Below, piece after piece: positions 26,336 through 35,241 of a DNA stretch of 46,710 bases. A program made the position numbers and the translations under genes. The notes under the pieces were generated by a model. That model made no database searches, was not told where the DNA came from, and saw nothing but the letters and a program-made list of their open reading frames with translations. Source of the DNA: Fidelibacterota bacterium. GTDB lineage: Bacteria; Fidelibacterota; Marinisomatia; Marinisomatales; UBA1611. The first letter of the stretch is position 1. The number at the start of each line of letters is the position of its first letter. The stretch covers positions 1-46,710 of the forward strand of contig JAOLAV010000006.1 of assembly GCA_028338895.1 (NCBI GenBank), in the 5' to 3' direction.

Positions 26336-27526
26336 TTATGATTGTCCAATTTCTTTTAATATGGATTGATACCAATCCACCGATACATCAAAAGGCTTCC
26401 CGCCTTTAATCTTTTTAAATTCTATAAGTCTGAGTTTGCTATCTTGACCATCATCTAATCCAGCTAAGCCACTTTTACCTTGGAGAGCTTGCTCGGCTCC
26501 AAAAAAAGCAGATTTTTTTATTAGGTCTAAATCTTTTGAATTCGCTTTCGCTGATCGTGCAAAATAACCACTTTTTTGAACGAGTGTTTTCTCTGCACCT
26601 AGCTCTTTTGCAAATTGCTCTGCGAACCACTTTCCTGGATTAATTTCATCCAATCGTACATGACCAAAGGCATCACGGGGAACCGTTTCACCTTTTGATT
26701 CAAGTTCTCTAATAATGGCTTCTTGTCCAGCACCTTCACTCAGGAAAATATTGACACCATCTTTTTTATCCATGACTTTTTTTAAGCGATGAACTTCAGA
26801 CTTAAAATCAAAATCTTGTTCTGGAATATAAATAGCGTCAACGTCCCATTTCTTTTGTTCAACCAATAATTCGGGTAAAAAAGCTCTTTTTTTCATTCGA
26901 CTTCTGTAATCAAAAGCGGTTTGCGCTGTGAGCCAACCACAATGTCGACCCATAACTTCATGAATAATTAGTTGTCTGGTACTTGTTGTATTCTCGTTAA
27001 CAATATTTTCAAAAAAAATAGCACCTTGTTCAGCTGCAGTCCATGCCCCAAGGGTCTGAGTAACTGGGAAAACATCATTATCAACAGTTTTGGGCATTCC
27101 AACAACAGTCAAATCATACCCATGCTTTTTTAAATAAAAAGATAACTGAGCAGCCATTGTATTGGTATCATCGCCACCGATTGTGTGAAGAATATTAACA
27201 CCATCTTTTGTTAGTTGATCGGCTGCAACTTTTAAAGGTTCTTCACCTTGTTTGACGAAACCTCGCTTTATACAGTCATCAACATTGGTAAGCTTAACCC
27301 TACTATTACCGATCGGAGATCCTCCAAAATCATGCAATTGGTTAAAGTTTCTTTTTACGGAGTCTGGGAATTGAATAAAGCGACCAAGTAAAAGACCTTG
27401 ATACCCATTTAGATAACCAATGAGTTCCGCATCAGGAGCGATTTCATTATATTTTTCGATAAGTGCTCCGATGGAAGAGGATAAACAAGGAGCAATACCG
27501 CCTGCTGTTAAAAAAGCAATTTTCAT
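26336..27526 (-). CDS. pfp: pyrophosphate-type phosphofructokinase
   Basis: 396-aa phosphofructokinase. Two signatures point to PPi rather than ATP as phosphoryl donor. GGDDTN (117-122) has Asp120 where ATP enzymes have Gly. MPKTVDND (144-151) has Lys146 where ATP enzymes have Gly. Substrate motifs EVMGRHCGWL and the C-terminal sugar-phosphate region are present. PPi-PFK works near equilibrium and serves glycolysis and gluconeogenesis. It is the first gene of a two-gene operon with the aldolase. The donor call rests on known residue rules and should be tested by assay. Confidence 0.9.
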   Translation of the reverse strand: MKIAFLTAGGIAPCLSSSIGALIEKYNEIAPDAELIGYLNGYQGLLLGRFIQFPDSVKRNFNQLHDFGGSPIGNSRVKLTNVDDCIKRGFVKQGEEPLKVAADQLTKDGVNILHTIGGDDTNTMAAQLSFYLKKHGYDLTVVGMPKTVDNDVFPVTQTLGAWTAAEQGAIFFENIVNENTTSTRQLIIHEVMGRHCGWLTAQTAFDYRSRMKKRAFLPELLVEQKKWDVDAIYIPEQDFDFKSEVHRLKKVMDKKDGVNIFLSEGAGQEAIIRELESKGETVPRDAFGHVRLDEINPGKWFAEQFAKELGAEKTLVQKSGYFARSAKANSKDLDLIKKSAFFGAEQALQGKSGLAGLDDGQDSKLRLIEFKKIKGGKPFDVSVDWYQSILKEIGQS

Positions 27527-27628
27527 ATATTATAACTAGATTGTTTAAAAATTAGTCCTAAAATTATAAATAGTTAATCTTAATATCATCACTAAATGAT
27601 CTTTTTTGTAATTAAATAAAAATAATAC

Positions 27629-29572
27629 ATGAAAAATATTCTTTGGCAACCATCTAAATCAAAAAAAACTCACGTCAAAAGCCTGATGGAAAAAATAAAT
27701 GTCGAAAATAATATAAATATTATAGAGTATAACCAATTATATAATTGGTCGGTATCAAATCCAGAAAAATTTTGGGAAGTAGTCTGGCAATATACTGATA
27801 TCATATACTCCAAGCCTTTTAATTCTATCGTGGATGATATAACAAAAATGCCTGGAGCAGAGTGGTTTCCTGGTGCACGTTTAAACTTTGCTGAGAATTT
27901 ACTAAAGTATAAAGACGATAGAGCTGCAATTTTTTTTAAAGGTGAGAATAAACAAACGGTAACACTTTCCTACAAAGAATTATATGGACAAGTTGAATCA
28001 CTAGCATCTTCAATGAGAAAAATAGGAATTGTAAAAGGTGACCGTGTGGTTGGTTACATCCCAAATATTCCAGAGGCGATCATTGCCATGTTAGCAACAT
28101 CTTCTATTGGCGCAATTTGGAGTTCTACATCTCCTGACTTTGGTGTAAAAGGTACCTTGGATCGTTTTACTCAAATTAAACCAAAACTTATTTTTGCTAC
28201 AAATGGATACTCTTATAATGGTAAATTTCATGATACGCTAGAAAAGCTGGATAAGATAGCCAAAAAACTGACTAGTTTAAAGAAGGTAGTTATTATAAAC
28301 CATTATCAAAAAAGCGAAAATACTTATGTAATAAAAGACTCTATTAACTATAATTATTTTATAAATAAACACCCAGAGCAACTTATATTTGAACAACTAC
28401 CATTTAACTACCCTCTTTACATTCTTTATTCATCGGGTACAACAGGTCTTCCAAAATCCATTGTTCATTCTGCTGGAGGAACATTAATTCAACACCTAAA
28501 AGAGCTCTATTTTCATTGTGATTTACATAGAGAAGACCGCATTTTTTACTTCACAACATGTGGATGGATGATGTGGAACTGGCTTGTTTCTAGTTTAGCT
28601 ATTGGGTCTAGTATTGTTTTGTATGAAGGATCTCCTTTTTATCCAAACAAGAAGATAATGTGGAATATGATAGATGAGCTTGAAATCTCTATCTTTGGTA
28701 CGAGTGCTAAATTCATTGAATCCTGTAAAGATTTTGGACTAAAGCCAAAAGACATCGCTTCTCTTCATTCATTGCGAACAATTCTATCTACTGGATCACC
28801 ATTAATTGAAGAATGCTTTGACTATGTTTATGATGAGATAAAAGAAGATGTACTTCTAGGATCTATTTCTGGTGGAACAGACATTATATCCTGTTTCGCT
28901 CTTTCAAGCCCCATACTACCGGTTATACGCGGAGAGTTACAATGCCGTGGACTAGGTATGGATGTGAAAGCTTATAATACTGATGGGCAGAGTGTTCTCG
29001 AAGAGAAAGGTGAACTTGTTTGCATAAAGGCATTCCCTTCTATGCCCATATATTTTTGGAATGACCCCAATGGTTCAAAATATAAAAAAGCCTACTTTCA
29101 AATCTTTTCAAATATTTGGTGTCATGGAGATCTTATTTCTATTTCAGAGCATGGAGGGTTAAAAATTTATGGAAGAAGCGATACAACTCTTAACCCTGGA
29201 GGTGTCCGAATTGGTACTGCTGAAATCTACAGAGTACTATCCTCTTTGAACTACATTAAAGATAGTATTGTTATTGGCCAACGATGGAATTCAGATCAAC
29301 GGATCGTTTTATTTATACAAATGAAAAAAGGAATAGTTTTAAAAGATCAACAAAGAGACGAGATTCAATCTACAATTATAACACAGTGTTCTCGTAGACA
29401 TAAGCCGGATATTATATTGCAAGTATCAGCTATACCATATACTATAAACGGTAAAAAAGTTGAACTAGCCGTAAAACAGATTATTGAAAATGAACCTATT
29501 GTAAATATTGAAGCAATTAAAGACCCTCAAGTACTAAAAGACTTTAAAGATCTACCAGAATTGAAGATCTAG
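27629..29572 (+). CDS. aacS: acetoacetyl-CoA synthetase
   Basis: Activates acetoacetate with ATP and CoA. The 647-aa product is an acyl-adenylate-forming enzyme of the AacS subfamily. Family motifs are [17 protein letters not shown] (76-92), the P-loop [15 protein letters not shown], and [19 protein letters not shown]. The adenylate motif is [17 protein letters not shown] and the C-terminal lysine site is [10 protein letters not shown]. It would feed ketone bodies or products of polyhydroxybutyrate breakdown into acetoacetyl-CoA. It is encoded alone, convergent with the GAPDH pair, and its stop overlaps theirs by four bases. Confidence 0.93.
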   Translation: MKNILWQPSKSKKTHVKSLMEKINVENNINIIEYNQLYNWSVSNPEKFWEVVWQYTDIIYSKPFNSIVDDITKMPGAEWFPGARLNFAENLLKYKDDRAAIFFKGENKQTVTLSYKELYGQVESLASSMRKIGIVKGDRVVGYIPNIPEAIIAMLATSSIGAIWSSTSPDFGVKGTLDRFTQIKPKLIFATNGYSYNGKFHDTLEKLDKIAKKLTSLKKVVIINHYQKSENTYVIKDSINYNYFINKHPEQLIFEQLPFNYPLYILYSSGTTGLPKSIVHSAGGTLIQHLKELYFHCDLHREDRIFYFTTCGWMMWNWLVSSLAIGSSIVLYEGSPFYPNKKIMWNMIDELEISIFGTSAKFIESCKDFGLKPKDIASLHSLRTILSTGSPLIEECFDYVYDEIKEDVLLGSISGGTDIISCFALSSPILPVIRGELQCRGLGMDVKAYNTDGQSVLEEKGELVCIKAFPSMPIYFWNDPNGSKYKKAYFQIFSNIWCHGDLISISEHGGLKIYGRSDTTLNPGGVRIGTAEIYRVLSSLNYIKDSIVIGQRWNSDQRIVLFIQMKKGIVLKDQQRDEIQSTIITQCSRRHKPDIILQVSAIPYTINGKKVELAVKQIIENEPIVNIEAIKDPQVLKDFKDLPELKI

Positions 29573-30570
29573 TCTAGATTGTGTAGAACACTTAGCAAAT
29601 CTGCGACTCTATTAGAGTATCCCCATTCATTATCATACCAGTTTAAAGTTTTTACGTAATTACCACCGATCACCCTTGTAAATGGAGCATCAAAAATAGA
29701 TGAATGTGGATTACCAATAATATCTGTTGAAACAACTGGAAGCGTTGAGTATTCTAGGACATTTTTTAAAGGACCCGATTCTGAAGCATTTCTCACTACT
29801 TCATTTATTTGATCAACCGTAACATCTTTTTCTAGACGAATATTAAAGTCAACAACTGATCCATCTGGCACAGGAACTCTCATCGCAATACCATCAAGTT
29901 TTCCTTCAAGCTCAGGTAAAACTTTACCAACAGCTTTTGCTGCACCTGTAGTTGTGGGAATCACATTTTCAGCGGCAGCACGACTTCGTCTCCAATCAGA
30001 ATGGGGAACATCTGCAAGGCGTTGGTCATTAGTGTAAGCATGAATTGTATTGATCACTCCAAGCTCAATACCAAACTCATCATTTAAGACTTTAGCCATA
30101 GGAGCAAGACAATTCGTCGTACAAGATGCATTTGAAACAATTTTATGCTCAGGCTTTAATCCATCATCATTCACACCTAAAACAACAGTATAATCAATTT
30201 CATCTTTTGCTGGTACCGTAAGTATAACCCTCTTTGCACCGGCTTTTAAATGACTTTCTAATTGTGATTTTAGACGAAAAATACCCGTTGATTCAATAAC
30301 AATATCAACTCCTAATTCACCCCAAGGTAAAGCCTCAGGATCTCTTTCAGCAATAAGTTTAACTTGCTGACTCTCTGTCTTCAGAATATCACCTTCTAGA
30401 GTTACTGCTTCAGGAAACCGTCCCATAACAGTATCATATTTTAGAAGGTATGTTAATGCTCCTTTATCAAAGATATCATTAATTGCAACAACATCTACAC
30501 CAGGCTTTGAGTTTAAAATACGAAAAACCGAACGGCCAATACGTCCGAAACCATTAATTGCTACTTTCAC
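29569..30570 (-). CDS. gap: glyceraldehyde-3-phosphate dehydrogenase (catalytically complete copy)
   Basis: Phosphorylating NAD-dependent GAPDH of 333 aa. The nucleotide fold starts INGFGRIGR. The active site is intact: Cys150 in SNASCTTNC and His177 in [10 protein letters not shown]. The phosphate-site segment [20 protein letters not shown] is conserved, as is the C-terminal [12 protein letters not shown]. Its ATG overlaps by four bases (ATGA) the stop of the upstream GAPDH-like gene, so both are translated from one message. It acts in glycolysis and gluconeogenesis together with the aldolase and PPi-PFK encoded nearby. Confidence 0.96.
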   Translation of the reverse strand: MKVAINGFGRIGRSVFRILNSKPGVDVVAINDIFDKGALTYLLKYDTVMGRFPEAVTLEGDILKTESQQVKLIAERDPEALPWGELGVDIVIESTGIFRLKSQLESHLKAGAKRVILTVPAKDEIDYTVVLGVNDDGLKPEHKIVSNASCTTNCLAPMAKVLNDEFGIELGVINTIHAYTNDQRLADVPHSDWRRSRAAAENVIPTTTGAAKAVGKVLPELEGKLDGIAMRVPVPDGSVVDFNIRLEKDVTVDQINEVVRNASESGPLKNVLEYSTLPVVSTDIIGNPHSSIFDAPFTRVIGGNYVKTLNWYDNEWGYSNRVADLLSVLHNLD

Positions 30571-31583
30571 GATTTTTTCTCCAATTCTACATAAGCATTA
30601 ATTACATCTAAAATTCTTTTAGAAAAGCCCCATCCGTTATCATACCAACAGAGTGTTTTTAGAAGAGCATCTTTTGTTATCATCGTTGCCTTCTCATCGA
30701 AGACCATTGTTTCTTCACGGCCACGAACATCACTGGAGACAATTGGATCATCTGTGTATCCAACTATACCTCTTAAAGATTTTTCAGAATACTCTTTAAT
30801 CGCTTGATTGGCTTCTTCAACGGTTGGAATATTTTTTAGCTCTGTTGTAAGGTCAACACAAGAACCATTAGGCACGGGTACATTAAAAGCAATACCATCT
30901 AATTTCCCTTTAAACTTCGGCATAATTTCTTCAACAATAGAAGGTGCAAGTGTAGAATTAGGAATAATATTTTCAACAGCAGAACGACTCCTTCTCAAAT
31001 CAATACCTGCTGCATCAGCAAGTGGTTGATCTGCCGTGTACGCATGTACTGTTGTCATCATGGCTCTCTCTAGTCCAAAACATTCATCCAGCATTTTAAC
31101 CATTAACGCAAGTACTTGAGTCGTGGACGAGGTCGTAGAAATAATTTTATCGGAAAGTTTAATACTCGAGTCATTAATCCCTGGTATCACATATCTATCT
31201 ATAGTTTCTTCTGGATTTCTAGTCGTAAAAACTTTTTTTGCACCAGATTTAAGATGTAGTGCAAGATCTTCTTTCTTTAAGAAACGACCTGTTGCATCAA
31301 TTACAATATCTGCGTCATAAATATCCCACGGTATTGTACCTGGTTGCCCACCACTTATTACCCGTACTTTTTGATCTTTAACCTTTAGATAGTTACCATC
31401 TATGGTAACCTCATCCTTCATTTTACCATGGATTGAATCTCTGACGAGTAAATAATGGAGAGCTTCAAGAGACCCAAAGTCGCTTATCGCGACAAAATTA
31501 TATTTTGGATTATCATATCCGAGACGGAAAATATTCCGACCAATTCTTCCAAAACCAAATAGAGCAATATTAACTTTTTTCAT
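30567..31583 (-). CDS. GAPDH paralog lacking the catalytic cysteine
   Basis: 338-aa protein with full GAPDH fold: nucleotide motif [12 protein letters not shown], His180 in [27 protein letters not shown], and C-terminal [12 protein letters not shown]. The catalytic cysteine position is Ser153: the usual SNASCTTNC reads STTSSTTQV, encoded by TCC at 31125-31127, so no single-base sequencing error restores the whole motif. The phosphate-site TTTG is also changed to NSTL. It cannot perform normal thiohemiacetal chemistry. Possible roles are an erythrose-phosphate or non-phosphorylating variant, or a regulatory subunit of the downstream GAPDH. The gene is clearly maintained, with no frameshift. 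Confidence 0.85.
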   Translation of the reverse strand: MKKVNIALFGFGRIGRNIFRLGYDNPKYNFVAISDFGSLEALHYLLVRDSIHGKMKDEVTIDGNYLKVKDQKVRVISGGQPGTIPWDIYDADIVIDATGRFLKKEDLALHLKSGAKKVFTTRNPEETIDRYVIPGINDSSIKLSDKIISTTSSTTQVLALMVKMLDECFGLERAMMTTVHAYTADQPLADAAGIDLRRSRSAVENIIPNSTLAPSIVEEIMPKFKGKLDGIAFNVPVPNGSCVDLTTELKNIPTVEEANQAIKEYSEKSLRGIVGYTDDPIVSSDVRGREETMVFDEKATMITKDALLKTLCWYDNGWGFSKRILDVINAYVELEKKS

Positions 31584-31668
31584 ATATATTGATTTTTATT
31601 TTTATATTAATTAAGGTCTAAAATTACATTAAATATTTTTGCATGTATATTAATAATTTCTTGCACTT

Positions 31669-31761
31669 TTAAAGGTCTTCATCACGGTATCTTTCAAACC
31701 TATCTCTATTTTTTAGAAAGGCAAAAAGGAGGAGAAGAACAAAAATGATTCCAATATTCAT
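31669..31761 (-). CDS. 30-aa membrane micro-protein coupled to the gene upstream
   Basis: A tiny frame whose ATG overlaps the stop of the 117-aa gene (ATGA at 31758-31761) and is preceded by GGAAAAG. The product is one hydrophobic helix (MNIGIIFVLLLLFAFL) followed by a charged tail (KNRDRFERYRDEDL), i.e. a single-pass membrane peptide. Function unknown. Translational coupling and the classic helix-plus-charged-tail layout support it being real. Confidence 0.5.
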   Translation of the reverse strand: MNIGIIFVLLLLFAFLKNRDRFERYRDEDL

Positions 31762-32111
31762 TCTTTTCCGGACTGGCTAAAGCCCAACGATCCATATCTA
31801 TCATTTAATACGATAATACCATCCATATCTCTATTCGATCCAATATATGCAGTTGCTTGTTCATATTTATTATATGTTTGGACATACCCATTTTCTTCTT
31901 TTCCCGTCCCCAAATAGAGCGTTCTCTTTTGGTCTTGGTTATAAGCCGTAATAAACCCGCCATGACCATCATCGCGTATGGTAATAGAATTAACAATAAT
32001 ATCTCCAAGGTTACCCTCATGAATCTCTGGTTTATCCGCGCCTAGTAAAACAAACATAAGTGTTGCTCCTAAAACCCCAATAAGAAGGCTTCTTAGATCT
32101 AGTTTCTTCAT
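31758..32111 (-). CDS. exported or membrane-anchored small beta-repeat protein
   Basis: 117 aa, not assigned to a named family. An N-terminal hydrophobic segment (about 10-25, LLIGVLGATLMFVLLGA) serves as signal or anchor. The rest has short repeated beta-like units built around Gly-Asn/Asp turns: GGFITAYNQDQKRTLYLG, GYVQTYNKYEQATAYIG, GIIVLNDRYGSLGF. The regular spacing suggests a small beta-solenoid or beta-roll. It is followed by a coupled 30-aa membrane peptide. Confidence 0.7.
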   Translation of the reverse strand: MKKLDLRSLLIGVLGATLMFVLLGADKPEIHEGNLGDIIVNSITIRDDGHGGFITAYNQDQKRTLYLGTGKEENGYVQTYNKYEQATAYIGSNRDMDGIIVLNDRYGSLGFSQSGKE

Positions 32112-32161
32112 TTTAACTCCGATTTGACTAATATAATGCTTAGTTAAATACTTAAATGCTA

Positions 32162-32413
32162 TTAGTCTTTTATTTTATTTTGAAGGTCACTCATTTTTTT
32201 TATAGAACTATTTTTATCTAATTCATCACTATTAAAATCTTTATGCCATTCTTTTTTTGCATATAAAACTCTAAGTATAATAACAGTGGTATATGAAAAA
32301 AGAAATATTATATAACCTACGACGTGGAATAGATTATCTCGATCCACCATAAGGAGCAATATAAATAAAACTAAGGGCGTCCATTTTAGTATTCGATTAA
32401 AGATGTTTGCCAT
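32162..32413 (-). CDS. small membrane protein (83 aa)
   Basis: Unrecognised. Two hydrophobic helices (about 11-22 and 28-48) are followed by a charged, lysine-rich cytoplasmic tail (KKEWHKDFNSDELDKN). It starts 3 bases after the stop of the 251-aa hydrolase-like gene and so is probably co-transcribed with it. No catalytic motif is visible. Confidence 0.6.
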   Translation of the reverse strand: MANIFNRILKWTPLVLFILLLMVDRDNLFHVVGYIIFLFSYTTVIILRVLYAKKEWHKDFNSDELDKNSSIKKMSDLQNKIKD

Positions 32414-32416
32414 TAT

Positions 32417-33172
32417 TTATTCCAGTGCTTTTTCAATAAATTTTAACATTTTTTTCTGTTGAGATAAATACCCTAACCTTGTCTCTACATTGAGGTATCG
32501 CACATTTCGCCGCAATGCTTCCCAGGACAGACTTCCATCATCGCTCAATGGTAACTCATTCTGCAGTACAACATTGAAAGGACCTAATGAGAGTTTTTCA
32601 AAATCATCTTCATTTGTACAAAGAATAAAGTCTCTTGGGTTTTGTTCTTTTTTAATCGAAGTACGCTGACTCTTTGGCTCTTCATCTCTAACATTATAGC
32701 CTCTGAAATTATTATGCACAGCTATTAAAAGACCATCTTTAGATGGCATTAAAATATTTAAAAATATTTTCCTATCTTTATCAATTTGATCTAACGCTTT
32801 TTTTAAAGATCCAGGAGGCCAACCAGGCTGGAACTTTCTTAACGCATAATAAGCTCCATTTCTAGAGAAGACCCGATTGGGATCAATAATTGTATTTTCA
32901 AATGGGATTTCTCTTTCTTCATTCTGTATGAAAAAAGCTGTCCCTTGATAGTTTTTGATATGGTTTTCAAGAGCCATCTTAGCCGTTTTTTCATCACCGT
33001 GGATCCAAAGATATCGTTTAGGCGCATTACCATTTTGGACTAAGTTGAACTTTACACCAACAAAAGTAATAAAAGATTTTTGAACTGGTATCGACTCTTG
33101 TTCAAAAGCGAATAAGAAAGAAAGACCTGCTATAAAAAGAATCTTTTTATACATGGGAATCTTTTCTATCAT
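32417..33172 (-). CDS. exported M14/AstE-like zinc hydrolase candidate
   Basis: 251-aa protein with signal peptide. An internal ATG at 33154 (MYKKILFIAGLSFLFAFEQ) gives the more classical start. No family was certain at first sight, but the order of motifs fits a metallocarboxypeptidase fold. A zinc-type HxxE is in YLWIHGDEKTAK (His58, Glu61). An Arg-containing IDPNRVFSR (Arg100) resembles the DxNR substrate site. A third ligand is His153 in IAVHNNFRGYN, and a catalytic-type Glu230 is in RYLNVETRLGY. Numbering is from 33172. It may cut peptides or amide bonds of wall or metabolite origin. Confidence in the fold is moderate. Confidence 0.55.
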   Translation of the reverse strand: MIEKIPMYKKILFIAGLSFLFAFEQESIPVQKSFITFVGVKFNLVQNGNAPKRYLWIHGDEKTAKMALENHIKNYQGTAFFIQNEEREIPFENTIIDPNRVFSRNGAYYALRKFQPGWPPGSLKKALDQIDKDRKIFLNILMPSKDGLLIAVHNNFRGYNVRDEEPKSQRTSIKKEQNPRDFILCTNEDDFEKLSLGPFNVVLQNELPLSDDGSLSWEALRRNVRYLNVETRLGYLSQQKKMLKFIEKALE

Positions 33173-33214
33173 GAATTCTTAAAGGAAGTAGCATATTATT
33201 TTTTAATGAGGAGA

Positions 33215-33316
33215 TTAACCATTTTCATCTTCATACATACGATACCATAATGCTAGAATAAGTGAGCCAATAATAAAAACAACTGCTATGATGAATAGGA
33301 TTAGTTTATAATTCAT
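33215..33316 (-). CDS. 33-aa single-pass membrane micro-protein
   Basis: A short frame in a gap between larger genes: MNYKLILFIIAVVFIIGSLI continues as one hydrophobic helix and ends in LWYRMYEDENG. Only a weak AAG-type ribosome site precedes it. The layout (one helix, short charged tail ending in acidic residues) is like that of the 30-aa peptide at 31669. It resembles small respiratory or envelope accessory peptides in style only; no function can be assigned. Confidence 0.45.
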   Translation of the reverse strand: MNYKLILFIIAVVFIIGSLILALWYRMYEDENG

Positions 33317-33416
33317 TTACTTAACCATTTTTTAAATTCTAAAATTTTGAATAATTAGAGTTCATTAAAAATAACGAAAAAAATAGAACAGTACTCTACA
33401 CAAGCATGAAAATATA

Positions 33417-34433
33417 CTACTTCCAAATTAAAATTTTACTTTTTGGTAGATATTCAGACAATAACTCTTCTAGCTTTTCTAAAGATTCTGTTCTCTCTTT
33501 TTTACCAATAGAAACCACCCCATCTTTTATTTCATAATTATCATAAAATAATGTTGAAGTGGGTTCTCTTTTTTTAATTCTTTTGTAAAAATCTTTATTC
33601 ATTCTAAAAACACCCAACGTTACATCGCGAACTTTAGAAGGATTTATTTCTCGAAAGACTTCATGTAAAAATTGGCTATAAATCTCAAACCAACCATCAA
33701 ATAAAATAATGGGGTCAAAACATAATCTTACAGCCCATCCAGCCTCCACTGCTTCCTTTGCTGATTTAAGCCGACTGTTAAAGGGAGGTGCCGTGGATTC
33801 AAATTCTTCTGCAATTTTTTCTGGAGAGAGTGTCCAACTAAGCAGTACATTTTCGTGAGGAATCATTTTTTTTATCAACGAAAAAAGAGCACTTTTTGTT
33901 CGTATTTCAATGAGTAATTTTTTTTGGGTTTTTACAAAATCAATCCAACGAGATGCCATTGGAATTATATTTTCCATGGCCATGATATCAGTATTATAGG
34001 ATATAGATACAACCATAGGATCTAATGTGAGGTTTAAAGATGCCATTTTTATCTTAATTGCATCCATGAAATCAGATTCATTAACAAATACAACCATATT
34101 CCCGGAGCTATACATTCCTTGTAAAAAGCAATAATCACAATTATATAAACAATTTAGAATTGGAGTGTTATAATAAACATTTGGGGTCCCAAACTCTTGT
34201 ACCATTTCTGAAGCCGGATATAAAAAGGGTTCTGTTTTTTTTGCCAGAATCAGTTTCATAGATTTTTTTTGAACCTGAAAATCTTGCCCGGTCCTATTAA
34301 AAATATCTTTATAATGATCAACCTCAATAACTTTTGATTTTGAGAACTTTTTGAGTGCAATCTGCGACAATGGGTAGTCGAGAGCTCCTCTTTCTACATA
34401 AATATGTGAAAAATTAGGCTGAAAGTATTTCAC
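33417..34433 (-). CDS. SPL-like radical SAM protein
   Basis: 338-aa radical SAM enzyme of the spore-photoproduct-lyase family. The 4Fe-4S motif is Cys95, Cys99, Cys102 in ILNCLYNCDYCFLQG (CxxxCxxC). Flanking family segments are TPNVYYNTPILN, ISYNTDIMAMENIIP, LLIEIRTKSALF and LSWTLSPEKIAEEFE. In Bacillus SPL a cysteine about 46 residues after the cluster donates hydrogen; here that place reads SISYNTD, with no cysteine. So repair of the spore photoproduct is doubtful, and the organism does not look like a spore former. It overlaps by 20 bases a nucleosidase-like gene upstream. Confidence 0.85.
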   Translation of the reverse strand: MKYFQPNFSHIYVERGALDYPLSQIALKKFSKSKVIEVDHYKDIFNRTGQDFQVQKKSMKLILAKKTEPFLYPASEMVQEFGTPNVYYNTPILNCLYNCDYCFLQGMYSSGNMVVFVNESDFMDAIKIKMASLNLTLDPMVVSISYNTDIMAMENIIPMASRWIDFVKTQKKLLIEIRTKSALFSLIKKMIPHENVLLSWTLSPEKIAEEFESTAPPFNSRLKSAKEAVEAGWAVRLCFDPIILFDGWFEIYSQFLHEVFREINPSKVRDVTLGVFRMNKDFYKRIKKREPTSTLFYDNYEIKDGVVSIGKKERTESLEKLEELLSEYLPKSKILIWK

Positions 34434-35232
34434 AAATATTCTTAAAGTTTTTATTCCGTTCAGTTTTTGAATAAACTTTTAGTATCATATTATCTTCAAA
34501 TTTTTTATTTGGATTTTTCAGTCGATATCCTCTTGAAAAAGAAAGAAGCTGGTGGTATTGAGTTTCTGTTAAATTGAGTTCAGAACGAGCTCTACTTATC
34601 CAAACTAAATCAACATTCCCTAAAATTGAAGATTTAAATTCTTGTAAATTTTTGTATTTTTTTAGAAAAGTATCAATTTCAGGTAGCTTTTCATTAATCA
34701 AAGAATTAATCTTTTTTTTACTTATACTTGTAACATCCTCATCCATATAGTCAGAAACTATTTTAAGAAAAGATATCTGATGAACTAGTACCCTTTTTAA
34801 ACAAACTTTGTAGATTTCTGAGGCTTCCATATCTACAAGGCAATTGTAATCACCACCTCCATCAACAATAGCTTTATCTACAGTTATTGTTGAATGTTCT
34901 AGAAGATTAGAGTTAACAATTAAATCAGGGAAATAATTTTCGTTTGAATTCTCATCTTTGATTTTATTGATCAAATAAATTTCCCCTTTTTCTGAATTAT
35001 TTATTTTACCACCAGCAATTCCAATATTAATAAATTGAAGACTTCTGCTGTTATAATCATTTAAAAAAGTAAAAATTCTTTTTTCAATTTTATTTTTCCC
35101 TACTCCAATTCCAATAAGGCATAAGTCATTTTTTTTATAAAAAGGAAAAGAATATGAGTCATCTTTTTTTAACTTGAAAAAGTTTATTAAGGGATCGGAC
35201 TCTGCCTTTAAAGCAGATAAAATACATTGCAT
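34414..35232 (-). CDS. MTA/SAH nucleosidase-like (PNP superfamily) protein
   Basis: 272 aa. The N-terminal 165 residues fit the nucleoside phosphorylase/MTAN fold: Glu11 in ALKAESDPLINFF, INIGIAGGKIN (about 69-78), GEIYLINKI. The purine/ribose site is VDMEASEIYKV (Glu136) and the catalytic Asp161 is in LKIVSDYMDED. The C-terminal 100 residues are basic and helical and are not typical of the family. Such enzymes release adenine from methylthioadenosine, SAH or 5'-deoxyadenosine. The gene overlaps the radical SAM gene, whose by-product may be 5'-deoxyadenosine, so a clean-up or shared-function role is likely. Confidence 0.75.
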   Translation of the reverse strand: MQCILSALKAESDPLINFFKLKKDDSYSFPFYKKNDLCLIGIGVGKNKIEKRIFTFLNDYNSRSLQFINIGIAGGKINNSEKGEIYLINKIKDENSNENYFPDLIVNSNLLEHSTITVDKAIVDGGGDYNCLVDMEASEIYKVCLKRVLVHQISFLKIVSDYMDEDVTSISKKKINSLINEKLPEIDTFLKKYKNLQEFKSSILGNVDLVWISRARSELNLTETQYHQLLSFSRGYRLKNPNKKFEDNMILKVYSKTERNKNFKNICEILSA

Positions 35233-35241
35233 AAGAATAAT

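Noticed and set aside
26320-26349. Ten-residue extension of the aldolase
   Set aside because: It would overlap the phosphofructokinase stop, while 26319 has an AGGAGC site and the family's normal start.
30808-31320. Plus-strand frames opposite the GAPDH-like gene
   Set aside because: No ribosome site or recognisable protein pattern; they are antisense shadows of a conserved enzyme.
30567-31583. GAPDH-like gene as a decayed pseudogene
   Set aside because: The frame is full length and other motifs are preserved, so a maintained protein with a changed active site is more likely.
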